DNA from: Ruixingdingia sedimenti
GTDB taxonomy: Bacteria; Pseudomonadota; Alphaproteobacteria; Rhodobacterales; Rhodobacteraceae
NCBI RefSeq assembly: GCF_031432425.1
Contig: NZ_JAVKPH010000007.1
Span: forward strand, 118,832-182,831
DNA length: 64,000 nucleotides
Reading direction: 5' to 3'
This document shows positions 33,437-42,002 of this stretch, piece by piece. How positions within the stretch are numbered: position 1 is the first letter of the stretch; the number at the start of each line of letters is the position of its first letter. The notes under the pieces were generated by a model that saw nothing but the letters and a program-made list of their open reading frames with translations, had not been told where the DNA came from and did not search any database. A program made the position numbers and the translations under genes.

Positions 33437-34966
33437 ATGTCGTCCATTCTCACGAACACCAGCGCGATGGTGGCCCTGCAAACGCTCAAGGGCATCAACC
33501 AGAACCTGAACAAGACCCAGTCGGAAATCTCGACGGGCAAGACCGTGGCCACCGCACGCGACAACGCGGCGGTCTGGTCGATTTCCAAGGTCATGGAATC
33601 CGACGTGAAAGGCTTCAAGGGAATCGCCGACAGCCTTTCGCTCGGCTCCTCCACCATCGCCGTGGCGCGCGAGGCGTCGGAAACGATCACCGACCTGCTG
33701 ACCGAGATCAAGGGCAAGATCGTCGCCGCGCAGGAAGAAAACGTCGACCGCAGCAAGATCCAGACCGACATCGCGGCCTATCGCGACCGGATCACCTCGG
33801 TCGTCAACGCGGCGCAGTACAACGGCCTGAACCTGATCAAGGGAACGGACGCCATGAACGTCCTGGCGTCCCTCGACCGCGACAGCGCGGGGGGCGTCAC
33901 CGCCTCGCAGATCACCGTCAGCCGCAACGACCTGACGATGGGTGCGGGCACCTATGGCTCCGGCACGGCGCTGAACGCGAATGCCGTCGTCAGCGACACC
34001 GCCGCCGGCGCGCTGGCCGCAGCGGGCAACACCGCCCAGATCACCATGGCGACCGGGGCGGATTATTCGGACGGCGAGGCATCCTTCGCCATCGGGGGCA
34101 TGAACTTCAGCTTCGCCGCCGGTGAACTGGGGGATGGCGATCAGGACGCCGCGGCCGGCATCGTTGCCGGGCGGATCAACGCGCTCGGGATCGCGGGTGT
34201 GACCGCCTCGGCCGCCGGCGCGGTGATCACCATCACCTCCACCCGCGCGTTCGAGGGGGCGGAGGTCGCCGTCTCGGGTCTCGGGGGTTCCGCCGCGGGG
34301 TCGGAGATCACCGAACTGAACGGCGCGGCGGTGACCGTGGCCAGCGGCACGATCAACGAACGGTCGGAAAACGTCACCTTCAGCAACATCGCCGCAGTGA
34401 GCGATGGCGACGGCTATCGCGTGTCCTTCGGCGGCAAGACCTTCACCTATGTCGCAGGCCCCGGCCAGTCGATGGAGGATGTGGCCAAGGGCCTGAAAAC
34501 CGCGGTCGACGGTGCGGGCATGGCCGGGATCACCACCGCCGTCGCGCAGGACAGCAACGGCGCCTGGCAGCTGAAGATCGACAACTCCAGCACCACCACG
34601 ATGACGCTGGCCGCGGTCGGCAATGCGGGCGGCGAGGCCTCGGGCGGGTTGTTCGGCCTCGACGGGATCGACGTGACGACGAAAGAGGGCGCGGCCGCCG
34701 CGCTGTCGAACATCGAGCACATGATCACCCGCGCCATCGACGCCTCGGCCTCCTTCGGTTCGGCGCAGCGCGGGATCGACATCCAGAACTCCTTCGTCAG
34801 CAAGCTGACCGACTCGCTGCGTGCGGGCATCGGCACGCTGGTGGATGCGGATATGGAAGAAGCCTCGGCCCGGCTCCAGGCGTTGCAGGTGCAGCAGCAA
34901 CTCGGCATCCAGGCGCTGTCGATCGCCAACCAGGCACCGCAGAGCATCCTGTCGCTCTTCCGGTAA
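33437..34966 (+). CDS. fliC: Flagellin
   Basis: Main filament subunit, 509 residues. The N-terminal D0/D1 region is MSSILTNTSAMVALQTLKGI with INQNLNKTQSEISTGKTVAT. The matching C-terminal D0 is LQQQ-type: LQALQVQQQLGIQALSIANQ ending ILSLFR. The central 300 residues are serine/alanine/glycine-rich beta domains that form the variable surface. AAAGGGA precedes the ATG. It is the only flagellin in the window. flaF and flbT follow directly, the alphaproteobacterial pair that adjust flagellin synthesis, and the long leader carries a stem-loop that may be their target. Confidence 0.97.
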   Translation: MSSILTNTSAMVALQTLKGINQNLNKTQSEISTGKTVATARDNAAVWSISKVMESDVKGFKGIADSLSLGSSTIAVAREASETITDLLTEIKGKIVAAQEENVDRSKIQTDIAAYRDRITSVVNAAQYNGLNLIKGTDAMNVLASLDRDSAGGVTASQITVSRNDLTMGAGTYGSGTALNANAVVSDTAAGALAAAGNTAQITMATGADYSDGEASFAIGGMNFSFAAGELGDGDQDAAAGIVAGRINALGIAGVTASAAGAVITITSTRAFEGAEVAVSGLGGSAAGSEITELNGAAVTVASGTINERSENVTFSNIAAVSDGDGYRVSFGGKTFTYVAGPGQSMEDVAKGLKTAVDGAGMAGITTAVAQDSNGAWQLKIDNSSTTTMTLAAVGNAGGEASGGLFGLDGIDVTTKEGAAAALSNIEHMITRAIDASASFGSAQRGIDIQNSFVSKLTDSLRAGIGTLVDADMEEASARLQALQVQQQLGIQALSIANQAPQSILSLFR

Positions 34967-35034
34967 GGCATTGGGCCGGGGCGTGACGCGCGCCCCGGCC
35001 CGTTCCGACCCCCAGGACACCGGAAGGACACGCC

Positions 35035-35412
35035 GTGAACGCCTATCTCGCCGCCCGCAGCGCCTATGCGCAGACCACCACCCCCGCGCGCAACCCGCGC
35101 AGCATCGAATACGATCTTTTCGCCCGGGTCACACAGCGGCTCAACACCGCCTGGGCCGCGCGCGAACAGGATTACCCGGCGCTGATCGCGGCGCTGGATG
35201 AAAACAACCGGCTCTGGACGGTGCTGGCCGCCGATGTGGCGAGCCCGGGCAACGCCCTGCCGCCGCAACTGCGCGCGCAACTGTTCTACCTTTATGAATT
35301 CACCGCCGAACACAGCCGCAAGATCCGCGCCGGCGAGGCGGGGGTGGAGGCGCTGGTGGACATCAACACCGCCGTCATGCGCGGCCTGCGCGGCGAAGGG
35401 GGCGGGGCATGA
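35035..35412 (+). CDS. flaF: Flagellar biosynthesis regulator FlaF
   Basis: FlaF is an alphaproteobacterial protein needed for flagellin synthesis or secretion and acting with FlbT. The 125-residue product uses a GTG start with GGAAGGA 7 bases upstream. It shows the family pattern YAQTTTPARNPRSIEYDLF, then a helical LWTVLAADVASPGNALPPQL block near residue 62. It is 68 bases downstream of the flagellin stop and overlaps flbT by 4 bases. Confidence 0.93.
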   Translation: MNAYLAARSAYAQTTTPARNPRSIEYDLFARVTQRLNTAWAAREQDYPALIAALDENNRLWTVLAADVASPGNALPPQLRAQLFYLYEFTAEHSRKIRAGEAGVEALVDINTAVMRGLRGEGGGA

Positions 35413-35813
35413 CCGGGCTGGTGCTGAAACTGGGCCCGCACGAACGGGTGCTGATCAACGGCGCGGTGGTCGAGAACGGCGACCGCCGCTCGCGCCTCGC
35501 CATCATGACCCCGAACGCGCATATCCTGCGGCTGCGCGACGCGATCCACCCCGAACAGGTGAACACGCCGGTGCGGCGCGTCTGCTATATCGCGCAGCTG
35601 GTGCTGTCGGGCGATGCCGGGGCGGGCGAGGCGCGGATGCAGCTTCTGCGCGGGATCGAACAGCTGAGCCAGGTCCTGACCGACCACGACAGCCGCGTGC
35701 AACTGACGCTCGCCACCCAGGCGGTGCTGGAGGATCAGCATTATCAGGCGCTGAAGGCCCTGCGCAGCCTTCTGCCGCGGGAGGAGCGGCTGTTCGCCGC
35801 CGCAAGGGCATGA
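35409..35813 (+). CDS. flbT: Flagellin post-transcriptional regulator FlbT
   Basis: FlbT represses flagellin translation before the hook is complete by acting on the flagellin mRNA leader (shown in Caulobacter). The 134-residue protein begins MTGLVLKLGPHERVLINGAV and contains VENGDRRSRLAIMTPNAHIL near residue 22, both typical of the family, and a C-terminal helical half. It is coupled by 4-base overlaps to flaF upstream and the DUF1217-type gene downstream. Confidence 0.94.
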   Translation: MTGLVLKLGPHERVLINGAVVENGDRRSRLAIMTPNAHILRLRDAIHPEQVNTPVRRVCYIAQLVLSGDAGAGEARMQLLRGIEQLSQVLTDHDSRVQLTLATQAVLEDQHYQALKALRSLLPREERLFAAARA

Positions 35814-36598
35814 GTTTCGCGCCCGTCCTGCCGATGGGCGGCCTTGCCGGGTGGGGCTTCCTCAAGCGCACGCAGGAAACCCAGGCCGCGGCCTTTACCC
35901 GCCAGGCATCCGTTCAGCGGGAAGAGGCGTATTTCCGCGACCGGATCGCATCGGTCGAGACGGCCGAGGATCTGGTGAACGACCCCCGCCTGCTGCGCGT
36001 CGCCCTCAGCGCCTTCGGGCTCGAGGCCGATGTGAACAACCGCTATTTCATCCGCAAGGTGCTGGAGGACGGCACGACCAGCGACACCGCGCTGGCCAAC
36101 CGGCTGGCGGACAAGCGGTATCTGGAATTCGCCACCGCCTTTCGTCTGCACAAGGGCGGCGTGCCGCGCACCGGGTTGACCGGCTTTGCCGACGGCATCC
36201 TGTCGCAATGGAAAACGCGCAGCTTCGAGACCGCGGTGGGCAGCAAGGATGAAACCTACCGGCTGGCGCTGAACGCCGAACGCGAACTGGCGGCGCTGGC
36301 GCAGAAGGACATGTCGAATGACGCGCGCTGGTTCACGGTGATGGGCAACACCCCCCTGCGCAAGGTGTTCGAGACTGCGCTGGCCCTGCCGCCGAGTTTC
36401 GGTGCGCTCGACATCGACCGGCAGCTGGCGGTGTTCAAGGAAAAGGCCGCCGCCGCCTTCGGTTCGTCCGAAATCGCCCAGTTCGAGGCGCCGGAAAAGA
36501 TGGAGGCGCTGGTGCGCCGTTATCTGCTGCGCGCGGATCAGGCGGCGGCGCCAGCGACCAGCCCGGCGCTGATGCTGTTGCAGGCCGCTCGCCGCTGA
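35810..36598 (+). CDS. DUF1217-type flagellar locus protein
   Basis: This 262-residue protein is of the DUF1217 family, common in alphaproteobacterial flagellar clusters and without a defined role. Visible pattern: an N-terminal GLAGWGFLKRTQETQAAAFT, then VETAEDLVNDPRLLRVALSA and DVNNRYFIRKVLEDGTTSDT around residues 60-90. These may be EF-hand-like helical repeats. No signal peptide or membrane segment is present. It is translationally coupled to flbT and converges with fliI, 3 bases apart. Confidence 0.88.
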   Translation: MSFAPVLPMGGLAGWGFLKRTQETQAAAFTRQASVQREEAYFRDRIASVETAEDLVNDPRLLRVALSAFGLEADVNNRYFIRKVLEDGTTSDTALANRLADKRYLEFATAFRLHKGGVPRTGLTGFADGILSQWKTRSFETAVGSKDETYRLALNAERELAALAQKDMSNDARWFTVMGNTPLRKVFETALALPPSFGALDIDRQLAVFKEKAAAAFGSSEIAQFEAPEKMEALVRRYLLRADQAAAPATSPALMLLQAARR

Positions 36599-36601
36599 CC
36601 C

Positions 36602-37903
36602 TCAGCGCGCGGAAAGGCACTGTTCCAGCCGGACGAAGCTCGCCGCGGTATCCTCCGCCTCGTCCTCGGCGATGAAGGCGTCGAGCGCGGGCCAGACCCG
36701 GATCGCCTGATCCACCACCGGGTCGGACCCCGCGGCGTAAAGCCCGGCCTGGATCATCATCTCGGCCCGGTCATAGGCGCCAAGCAGCCGCCGTGCCTCT
36801 GCGATCAGGCGGTTTTCGGCCTCGTCCGCCGCCTCCGGCAGCGCGCGGGACACGGACCGCAGCAGGTCGATCGCTGGAAACCGGCCGCGTTCGGCGATGC
36901 GCCGGTCCATCACCACATGGCCGTCCAGCACCCCGCGCAGAATGTCGGCCACGGGTTCCTCCATATCCGATCCGGCGACCAGCACGGTAAAGACCGCGGT
37001 GATGTCGCCCGCCCCCTGCGGCCCCGGCCCCGCGCGTTCGGCCAGCGACATGATCGCATGCGCGACGGAAGGAGGATAGCCGCGCATCGACGCCTCCTCC
37101 CCCCCGGCCAGCGCCACCTCGCGGTGCGCCTCGGCAAAGCGCGTGACCGAATCGGCCAGCAGCAGCACATGCAGCCCCTGATCGCGGAAATGTTCCGCCA
37201 CCGCCATCGCCGCCCAGGCACAACGCCGCCGGATCAGCGGCGACTGGTCGGATGTCGCGGCCACGACGACCGACCGCGCCATCCCCGCCGGGCCAAGGAC
37301 ATGTTCGGTGAAATCCCGCAACTCGCGCCCGCGCTCGCCGATCAGGGCCAGCACGACCACATCCGCCTCCACCCCCCGGGCGAACTTGGCCAGAAGCGAG
37401 GATTTGCCGACCCCCGACCCGGCGAACAGCCCGATCCGCTGACCCCGCACCAGCGGCAGCAGCGTGTTGAATGCGCGCAGCCCGGTTTCCAGCCGCGCGC
37501 CGAGGCGGCGGCGGCTGGCGGCGGCGGGGGCGGCCCCGCGCAGGCCGCGCGGCACAGGGCCGGGGAACAGCGGGCGACCATCCAGCGGGCGGCCGAACGG
37601 GTCCACCACCCGGCCGATCCAGCTGTCGTCGGGCGCGATCTGCGCGGGGCCGGTCAGGGCGACCTCCGCCCCGATGGCCAGCCCCTCGGGCGCGGCGTCG
37701 GGCAGGACCGTCAGCCCCTCGCGCGCGACGCGGATGACCTCGCCCCCCAGGGCGCCGACCGTCACCCGGTCGCCAAGCCCCGTGCCTTCGGCCAGGCCCG
37801 ACACGACCAGCGTGCCGCGGCCGATTTCGGCCACCCGGCCGATCCGCTGCACCACCGGCACCGCCGCGATCCCTGCGCGCAATCCATCGAATAGTCCCCG
37901 CAT
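36602..37903 (-). CDS. fliI: Flagellar export ATPase FliI
   Basis: FliI is the hexameric ATPase of the flagellar type III export gate, related to F1 beta. The ATG at 37903 (MRGLFDGLRAGIAAVP) gives 433 residues. Walker A GLFAGSGVGKSSLLAKF lies near residue 157, the catalytic glutamate in LIGERGRELRDF near 184, and Walker B VLLLADSVTRFAEAHRE near 240. An in-frame start 15 codons upstream is less likely, since AAAGGTGA precedes 37903. It is divergent from flgB, sharing an 84-base promoter region that contains a TTAAG half-site. Confidence 0.95.
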   Translation of the reverse strand: MRGLFDGLRAGIAAVPVVQRIGRVAEIGRGTLVVSGLAEGTGLGDRVTVGALGGEVIRVAREGLTVLPDAAPEGLAIGAEVALTGPAQIAPDDSWIGRVVDPFGRPLDGRPLFPGPVPRGLRGAAPAAASRRRLGARLETGLRAFNTLLPLVRGQRIGLFAGSGVGKSSLLAKFARGVEADVVVLALIGERGRELRDFTEHVLGPAGMARSVVVAATSDQSPLIRRRCAWAAMAVAEHFRDQGLHVLLLADSVTRFAEAHREVALAGGEEASMRGYPPSVAHAIMSLAERAGPGPQGAGDITAVFTVLVAGSDMEEPVADILRGVLDGHVVMDRRIAERGRFPAIDLLRSVSRALPEAADEAENRLIAEARRLLGAYDRAEMMIQAGLYAAGSDPVVDQAIRVWPALDAFIAEDEAEDTAASFVRLEQCLSAR

Positions 37904-37987
37904 GCCGTCACCTTTTGTTCTGCCGATTACGGTTTCTAAACGAATCACTCTTAAGCCTTGGTGAAACGGATCGAGGGAGAAGCCCCG

Positions 37988-38371
37988 ATGTTACCCAAGC
38001 TCGAAGTGATCGAAATGACGCGCGCGCTCGCGGCCCATGCCGGTGCGCGGCAAGAGGCGGTCGCGCGCAATGTCGCCAATGCCGACACGCCCGGCTATCG
38101 CGCCGCGGACCTGCCCGGTTTCGCTGCCGCCTATCGCGGCACCGGCGACACGCAGATGCGCGCGACCCGCGCCGGCCATCTGGGCAGCGGGGGCCAAAGC
38201 GTGACGCTGGCCGCCCGCGCGCTGACGGCAGAGGCCGCGCCCAACGGCAATACCGTCTCGCTGGAACAGGAAATGGTCCGCGCGGCAGAGGTGCGCCAGC
38301 AGCACGACATGGCGCTGTCGATCTATACCAGCCTGTCCGGCGTCCTGCGCAGCAGTCTGGGACGGAGGTAG
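37988..38371 (+). CDS. flgB: Proximal rod protein FlgB
   Basis: FlgB is a proximal rod component of the flagellar drive shaft. The ATG at 37988, after GGGAGAA, gives 127 residues. The rod-family motif RNVANADTPGYRAADLPGF lies near residue 28 and the C-terminal helix EQEMVRAAEVRQQHDMALSI near 93. It opens a plus-strand operon that runs flgB-flgC-fliE-fliQ-flgF-flgG-flgA-flgH-fliL-like with gaps of at most about 11 bases. Confidence 0.95.
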   Translation: MLPKLEVIEMTRALAAHAGARQEAVARNVANADTPGYRAADLPGFAAAYRGTGDTQMRATRAGHLGSGGQSVTLAARALTAEAAPNGNTVSLEQEMVRAAEVRQQHDMALSIYTSLSGVLRSSLGRR

Positions 38372-38374
38372 GGG

Positions 38375-38755
38375 ATGAGCGATCTGATCCGCAGCCTCGC
38401 CACCTCGGCCTCGGGCATGCAGGCGCAATCGGGCCGCCTGCGCCATGTGTCCGAAAACATCGCCAATGCCGACACGCCCGGCTATCGCCGCAAGACGGTG
38501 GAATTCCGCGACGTGATGGGCGGCGCGCAGGTCGCTCTCGGCCCCGTGCGGCTGGACCGTTCGGCGCTGGAACGCATCTACGACCCCGGCCACCCGCTGG
38601 CCGACGAAACGGGGCACCATGACGGCACCAATGTCGATCTGGTGCTGGAACTGGCCGACGCGCGCGAGGCGCAGCGCAGCTACGAGGCCAATCTGAGGAT
38701 GTTCGACCAGGCCCGCCAGATGACGCAGGGCCTGTTCGAACTGCTGCGCCGATAG
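38375..38755 (+). CDS. flgC: Proximal rod protein FlgC
   Basis: FlgC is the second proximal rod protein. The 126-residue product has the N-terminal motif SASGMQAQSGRLRHVSENIA followed by NADTPGYRRKTVEFRD, and the C-terminal helix LADAREAQRSYEANLRMFDQ typical of axial proteins. It begins 3 bases after flgB and is followed by fliE 11 bases later. Confidence 0.96.
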   Translation: MSDLIRSLATSASGMQAQSGRLRHVSENIANADTPGYRRKTVEFRDVMGGAQVALGPVRLDRSALERIYDPGHPLADETGHHDGTNVDLVLELADAREAQRSYEANLRMFDQARQMTQGLFELLRR

Positions 38756-38766
38756 GAGGATCCAGA

Positions 38767-39051
38767 ATGGATGTGAAAGCTTCGCTGGCCGCCCAGGCCT
38801 ATGCCCAGGCACGCCCCGCCACCGCCCCGGAACCCGGCGGCGCGGCAGAGGCGTTCGGCAACCTCGCCGCCAGTTTCGCCGAAACGCTGGCGCGGGGCGA
38901 GGAAACGGCGAAGGCCGCGATGACCGGCCGGGCCGATCCCTATGCGCTGGTGCAGGCGCTGGCGGCCGCGGAAACCGCCGTCGAAACCGTGGTGACGGTG
39001 CGCGACAAGGTGGTCGAGGCCTATCAGGAAATCCTGCGGATGCCGGTCTGA
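38767..39051 (+). CDS. fliE: Flagellar MS ring-rod junction protein FliE
   Basis: FliE joins the MS ring to the rod and is the first exported axial protein. The 94-residue product shows the family pattern FAETLARGEETAKAAMTGRA and the C-terminal ETAVETVVTVRDKVVEAYQE ending ILRMPV, the well-conserved end. AGGAGG lies before the ATG. Size and position between flgC and fliQ agree. Confidence 0.95.
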   Translation: MDVKASLAAQAYAQARPATAPEPGGAAEAFGNLAASFAETLARGEETAKAAMTGRADPYALVQALAAAETAVETVVTVRDKVVEAYQEILRMPV

Positions 39052-39060
39052 GGGCGCGCG

Positions 39061-39330
39061 ATGCTGGCCGATACCACGCTTTACGACACGCTGCGCCAGG
39101 GACTTTGGGTTGCGGTGGTGATCTCTGCCCCGCTGCTGGGGGTGGCGCTGGCGGCGGGGGTGGCGATCGGCCTCTTCCAGGCGCTCACCTCGGTGCAGGA
39201 GGCGACGCTGACCTTCGTGCCCAAGGTCGCCGCGATGCTGGCGGTGTTCTGGGTCTCGATGAGCTTCATGACCGCGACGCTGGTGAGCTTTTTCACCGAC
39301 CGGATCGTTCCGCTGATCGCAGGGGGTTAG
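39061..39330 (+). CDS. fliQ: Flagellar export gate protein FliQ
   Basis: FliQ is a small membrane subunit of the FliPQR export channel. The 89-residue product has two hydrophobic hairpin segments, LWVAVVISAPLLGVALAAGV (about 15-35) and VAAMLAVFWVSMSFMTATLV (about 51-72). The conserved GLFQALTSVQEATLTFVPK lies between them. The other gate genes are elsewhere in the cluster: fliR at 43.9 kb and fliP at 54.5 kb. Confidence 0.96.
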   Translation: MLADTTLYDTLRQGLWVAVVISAPLLGVALAAGVAIGLFQALTSVQEATLTFVPKVAAMLAVFWVSMSFMTATLVSFFTDRIVPLIAGG

Positions 39331-39332
39331 GG

Positions 39333-40046
39333 ATGGACAACGCGATCTACGCCACACTGTCGCGCCAGTCGGGATTGATGCGGGAAATGCAGGTGCTGGC
39401 GCATAATATCGCCAATACCTCGACCACCGGCTTTCGCCGCGAAGGCGTGATCTTCGCCGAACATGTGCGCGCGGCGGGCGACGGGCCGTCGCTGTCGATG
39501 CCCCATGCCAGCGCGCGGCATGTGGATCTGGCGCAGGGCGACCTGACGCAGACCGGCGCGCCCTTCGACATGGCGATCCGGGGCGAGGGGTTCTTTCTGG
39601 TCGAGACCCCGCAGGGCCAGCGGCTGACCCGTGCCGGCAGCTTCACCCCCAATGCGGAAGGGGAACTGGTCACACCCGATGGCCACCGGCTGCTCGATGC
39701 GGGCGGCGCGCCGGTGTTCGTGCCGCCCGATGCCGGGCAGGCGACGCTGGCGCAGGACGGTACGTTGTCGGCGGGCGGGCGGCCTTTGGCGCAGATCGGC
39801 CTCTGGCAGCCCGCCGACCCCCTGACCCTGCGGCACGAGGCCGGCACGCTCTTCGCCGCCGACGCGGTGACACCGTTGGAGGAACCCGGCGTGATCCTGC
39901 AAGGCCGGCTGGAGGGCGCCAATATCAACCCGGTGGCCGAAATCGCCCGCATGATCGCGGTGCAGCGCGCCTACGAGGCCGGGCAGAACCTGATGGACCG
40001 CGAGGATGAACGCATCCGCGGCGTGATCCAGACCCTTGGACGATAG
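39333..40046 (+). CDS. flgF: Proximal rod protein FlgF
   Basis: FlgF forms part of the rod. The 237-residue product starts MDNAIYATLSRQSGLMREMQ, with the axial motif VLAHNIANTSTTGFRREG near residue 22. It has the beta-domain signature FDMAIRGEGFFLVETPQGQR near 78 and the C-terminal NPVAEIARMIAVQRAYEAGQ helix. The start is 2 bases after the fliQ stop, and flgG follows after 9 bases. Confidence 0.96.
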   Translation: MDNAIYATLSRQSGLMREMQVLAHNIANTSTTGFRREGVIFAEHVRAAGDGPSLSMPHASARHVDLAQGDLTQTGAPFDMAIRGEGFFLVETPQGQRLTRAGSFTPNAEGELVTPDGHRLLDAGGAPVFVPPDAGQATLAQDGTLSAGGRPLAQIGLWQPADPLTLRHEAGTLFAADAVTPLEEPGVILQGRLEGANINPVAEIARMIAVQRAYEAGQNLMDREDERIRGVIQTLGR

Positions 40047-40055
40047 GAGAACGGG

Positions 40056-40841
40056 ATGAAGGCGCTCCAGATCGCGGCGAGCGGGATGGCGGCTCAGCAG
40101 ATGCGGGTCGATGTGGTCTCGAACAACCTCGCCAACATGTCGACGACGGGCTACAACGCCCGCCGCGCCGAATTCGCCGACCTGCATTATCAGCAGGTCG
40201 CGCGCCCCGGCACCATTTCGGCCCAGGACGGCACGATGCTGCCGACCGGGGTGCAGGTGGGGCTGGGGGTGCGGGCCACCGCGGTGTCGGTGGTGCTGGC
40301 GCAGGGGCCGGTCAGCCAGACGGGGGGCGACCTCGACCTGGCGATCGAGGGGCGCGGGTATCTGGAGGTCACTTTGCCCTCGGGCCTGTCGGGCTATACC
40401 CGCGACGGGGGGCTGAAACGGTCTGCCGACGGGTTGATCGTCACCTCCGACGGCTATCCGGTGGTGCCGGGCGTCACCATCCCCTCGGATGCGCGCAGCA
40501 TTTCGGTCAACGCGGCGGGCGAGGTCCACGCCTATTTCTCCGACCGGGTGGAACCCGAACTGCTGGGCCAGTTCACGCTGGCCGGTTTCGCCAACGAAAA
40601 GGGGCTGGAGGCTTTGGGGTCGAACCTCTTTCTCGAAACCGGCGCCTCGGGCCCGCCGCTGATCGGTGCGCCGGGCGAGGACGGGATCGGCACCCTGCGG
40701 CAGGGGTATCTGGAGGAAAGCTCGGTCGACGCGGTGCGCGAGGTGACGGAACTCATCAAGGCGCAGCGGGGGTACGAACTGAACGCCAAGGTCATCAGCG
40801 CCGCCGACCAGATGCTCGGCGCGACCACGCAGGTGCGCTGA
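40056..40841 (+). CDS. flgG: Distal rod protein FlgG
   Basis: FlgG is the distal rod subunit. The 261-residue length is typical. Motifs are MKALQIAASGMAAQQMRVDV, VSNNLANMSTTGYNARRAEF, the FlgG-specific GVQVGLGVRATAV near residue 66 and the terminal LIKAQRGYELNAKVISAADQ. AGGAG precedes the ATG. Its stop shares one base with the flgA start. Confidence 0.97.
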   Translation: MKALQIAASGMAAQQMRVDVVSNNLANMSTTGYNARRAEFADLHYQQVARPGTISAQDGTMLPTGVQVGLGVRATAVSVVLAQGPVSQTGGDLDLAIEGRGYLEVTLPSGLSGYTRDGGLKRSADGLIVTSDGYPVVPGVTIPSDARSISVNAAGEVHAYFSDRVEPELLGQFTLAGFANEKGLEALGSNLFLETGASGPPLIGAPGEDGIGTLRQGYLEESSVDAVREVTELIKAQRGYELNAKVISAADQMLGATTQVR

Positions 40842-41257
40842 TGCGGTGGCTTCTGGTCCTGCTGGCCGCCAGCCCCGCCGGGGCGGACACGCTGGTCGCG
40901 GCGCGCACGATCCGGGCGCAGGCGATCCTGACCCCGGCGGATGTGACCGTGACCCCCGCCGCCGTGCCCGGTGCGCTGGCCCATCCGGACGAGGCCCTGG
41001 GGATGGAAACCCGGGTCGTTCTTTACGCCGGCCGCCCGATCCGGCCAGAGGATCTGGGCCCCCCCGCCATCGTCGACCGCAACCAGACCGTACCGCTCGC
41101 CTATCGCGCCGGGCCGCTGACCATCCGGGCCGAGGGGCGCGCGCTGGCCCGCGGCGGGGCGGGCGACGTGATCCGGGTGATGAACCTCGCCTCCCGCACC
41201 ACCGTTTCGGGCGTGATCCGCCCGGACGGCAGCGTCGCGGTCGGCGCCAGCCGTTGA
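40841..41257 (+). CDS. flgA: P-ring assembly chaperone FlgA
   Basis: FlgA is a periplasmic chaperone for assembly of the FlgI P ring. The 138-residue product is short for the family and holds a signal peptide (MRWLLVLLAASPAGA) and an SAF-like domain. The recognisable run is AGRPIRPEDLGPPAIVDRNQ near residue 62, with MNLASRTTVSGVIRPDGSVA at the C-terminus. The usual extra N-terminal domain of larger FlgA proteins is absent, as seen in other alphaproteobacteria. Confidence 0.94.
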   Translation: MRWLLVLLAASPAGADTLVAARTIRAQAILTPADVTVTPAAVPGALAHPDEALGMETRVVLYAGRPIRPEDLGPPAIVDRNQTVPLAYRAGPLTIRAEGRALARGGAGDVIRVMNLASRTTVSGVIRPDGSVAVGASR

Positions 41258-41268
41258 AGGACCAAACG

Positions 41269-41994
41269 ATGCGCCCCCACCTGATCCTGCCCGTCCTGAT
41301 CCTTGCCGCCGCCTGCGGCCGGCTGGAGGAGGTCGGCAAGGCCCCCGGTTTCAGCCCGCTCGAAGGCAGCTACCAGCATCACGCGATGTATTCCGCCCCC
41401 CTGCCCGAAACCGCGCCGTCGACCGCCCCAAGCGACGCGGCATCGCTCTGGACGGGCAACCGCGCCTCGCTTTTCGGCGACCGGCGGGCGGCGCGGCGGG
41501 GCGATATCCTGACCGTGGTGATCGAGATCAACGAGAATGCCGAAATCTCGAATTCCACCGACCGCTCGCGCGCGGGCAGCCGCACGATGGGCGTCCCCCA
41601 GATGCTGGGCATCCCGCAGCGGCTCGACCGCAAGCTGCCCGAGGGGGCGAGCATGGCGGAGGCCGTGGACAGCGGCGGCGAGACGAGCTTTTCCGGCGAC
41701 GGTTCGGTCCGCCGCAAGGAGAAACTGATGCTGCGCGTCGCCGCCACGGTGGTGGAGGAACTGCCGAACGGCGTCCTGCGGATCGAGGGGCAACAGGAGG
41801 TGCGGGTGAACTACGAACTGCGCGAACTGGTGGTGACCGGCTATGTCCGGCCCGGCGACATCTCGCGCCAGAACGAGATCACCTATGACAAGATCGCCGG
41901 CGCCCGCATTTCCTATGGCGGCCGGGGCCAGATCAGCGACATGCAGCAGCCCGCCTACGGCCAGCAGATCGCCGATATCATCCTGCCGTTCTGA
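41269..41994 (+). CDS. flgH: Flagellar L-ring lipoprotein FlgH
   Basis: FlgH forms the outer-membrane L ring. The 241-residue product has a lipoprotein signal (LILPVLILAAACG, cysteine near residue 16) and the family motifs SLFGDRRAARRGDILTVVIE near 63, LRIEGQQEVRVNYELRELVV near 170 and the C-terminal GQISDMQQPAYGQQIADIIL. It follows flgA by 11 bases and precedes the FliL-like gene by 8. Confidence 0.96.
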   Translation: MRPHLILPVLILAAACGRLEEVGKAPGFSPLEGSYQHHAMYSAPLPETAPSTAPSDAASLWTGNRASLFGDRRAARRGDILTVVIEINENAEISNSTDRSRAGSRTMGVPQMLGIPQRLDRKLPEGASMAEAVDSGGETSFSGDGSVRRKEKLMLRVAATVVEELPNGVLRIEGQQEVRVNYELRELVVTGYVRPGDISRQNEITYDKIAGARISYGGRGQISDMQQPAYGQQIADIILPF

Positions 41995-42002
41995 GGTCCG
42001 CG

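Noticed and set aside
37936..37954. CTAA-N11-TTAA between fliI and flgB as a CtrA box
   Set aside because: The spacing is 11 rather than 7 bases, so only a single TTAAG half-site remains. It is not reported as a feature.
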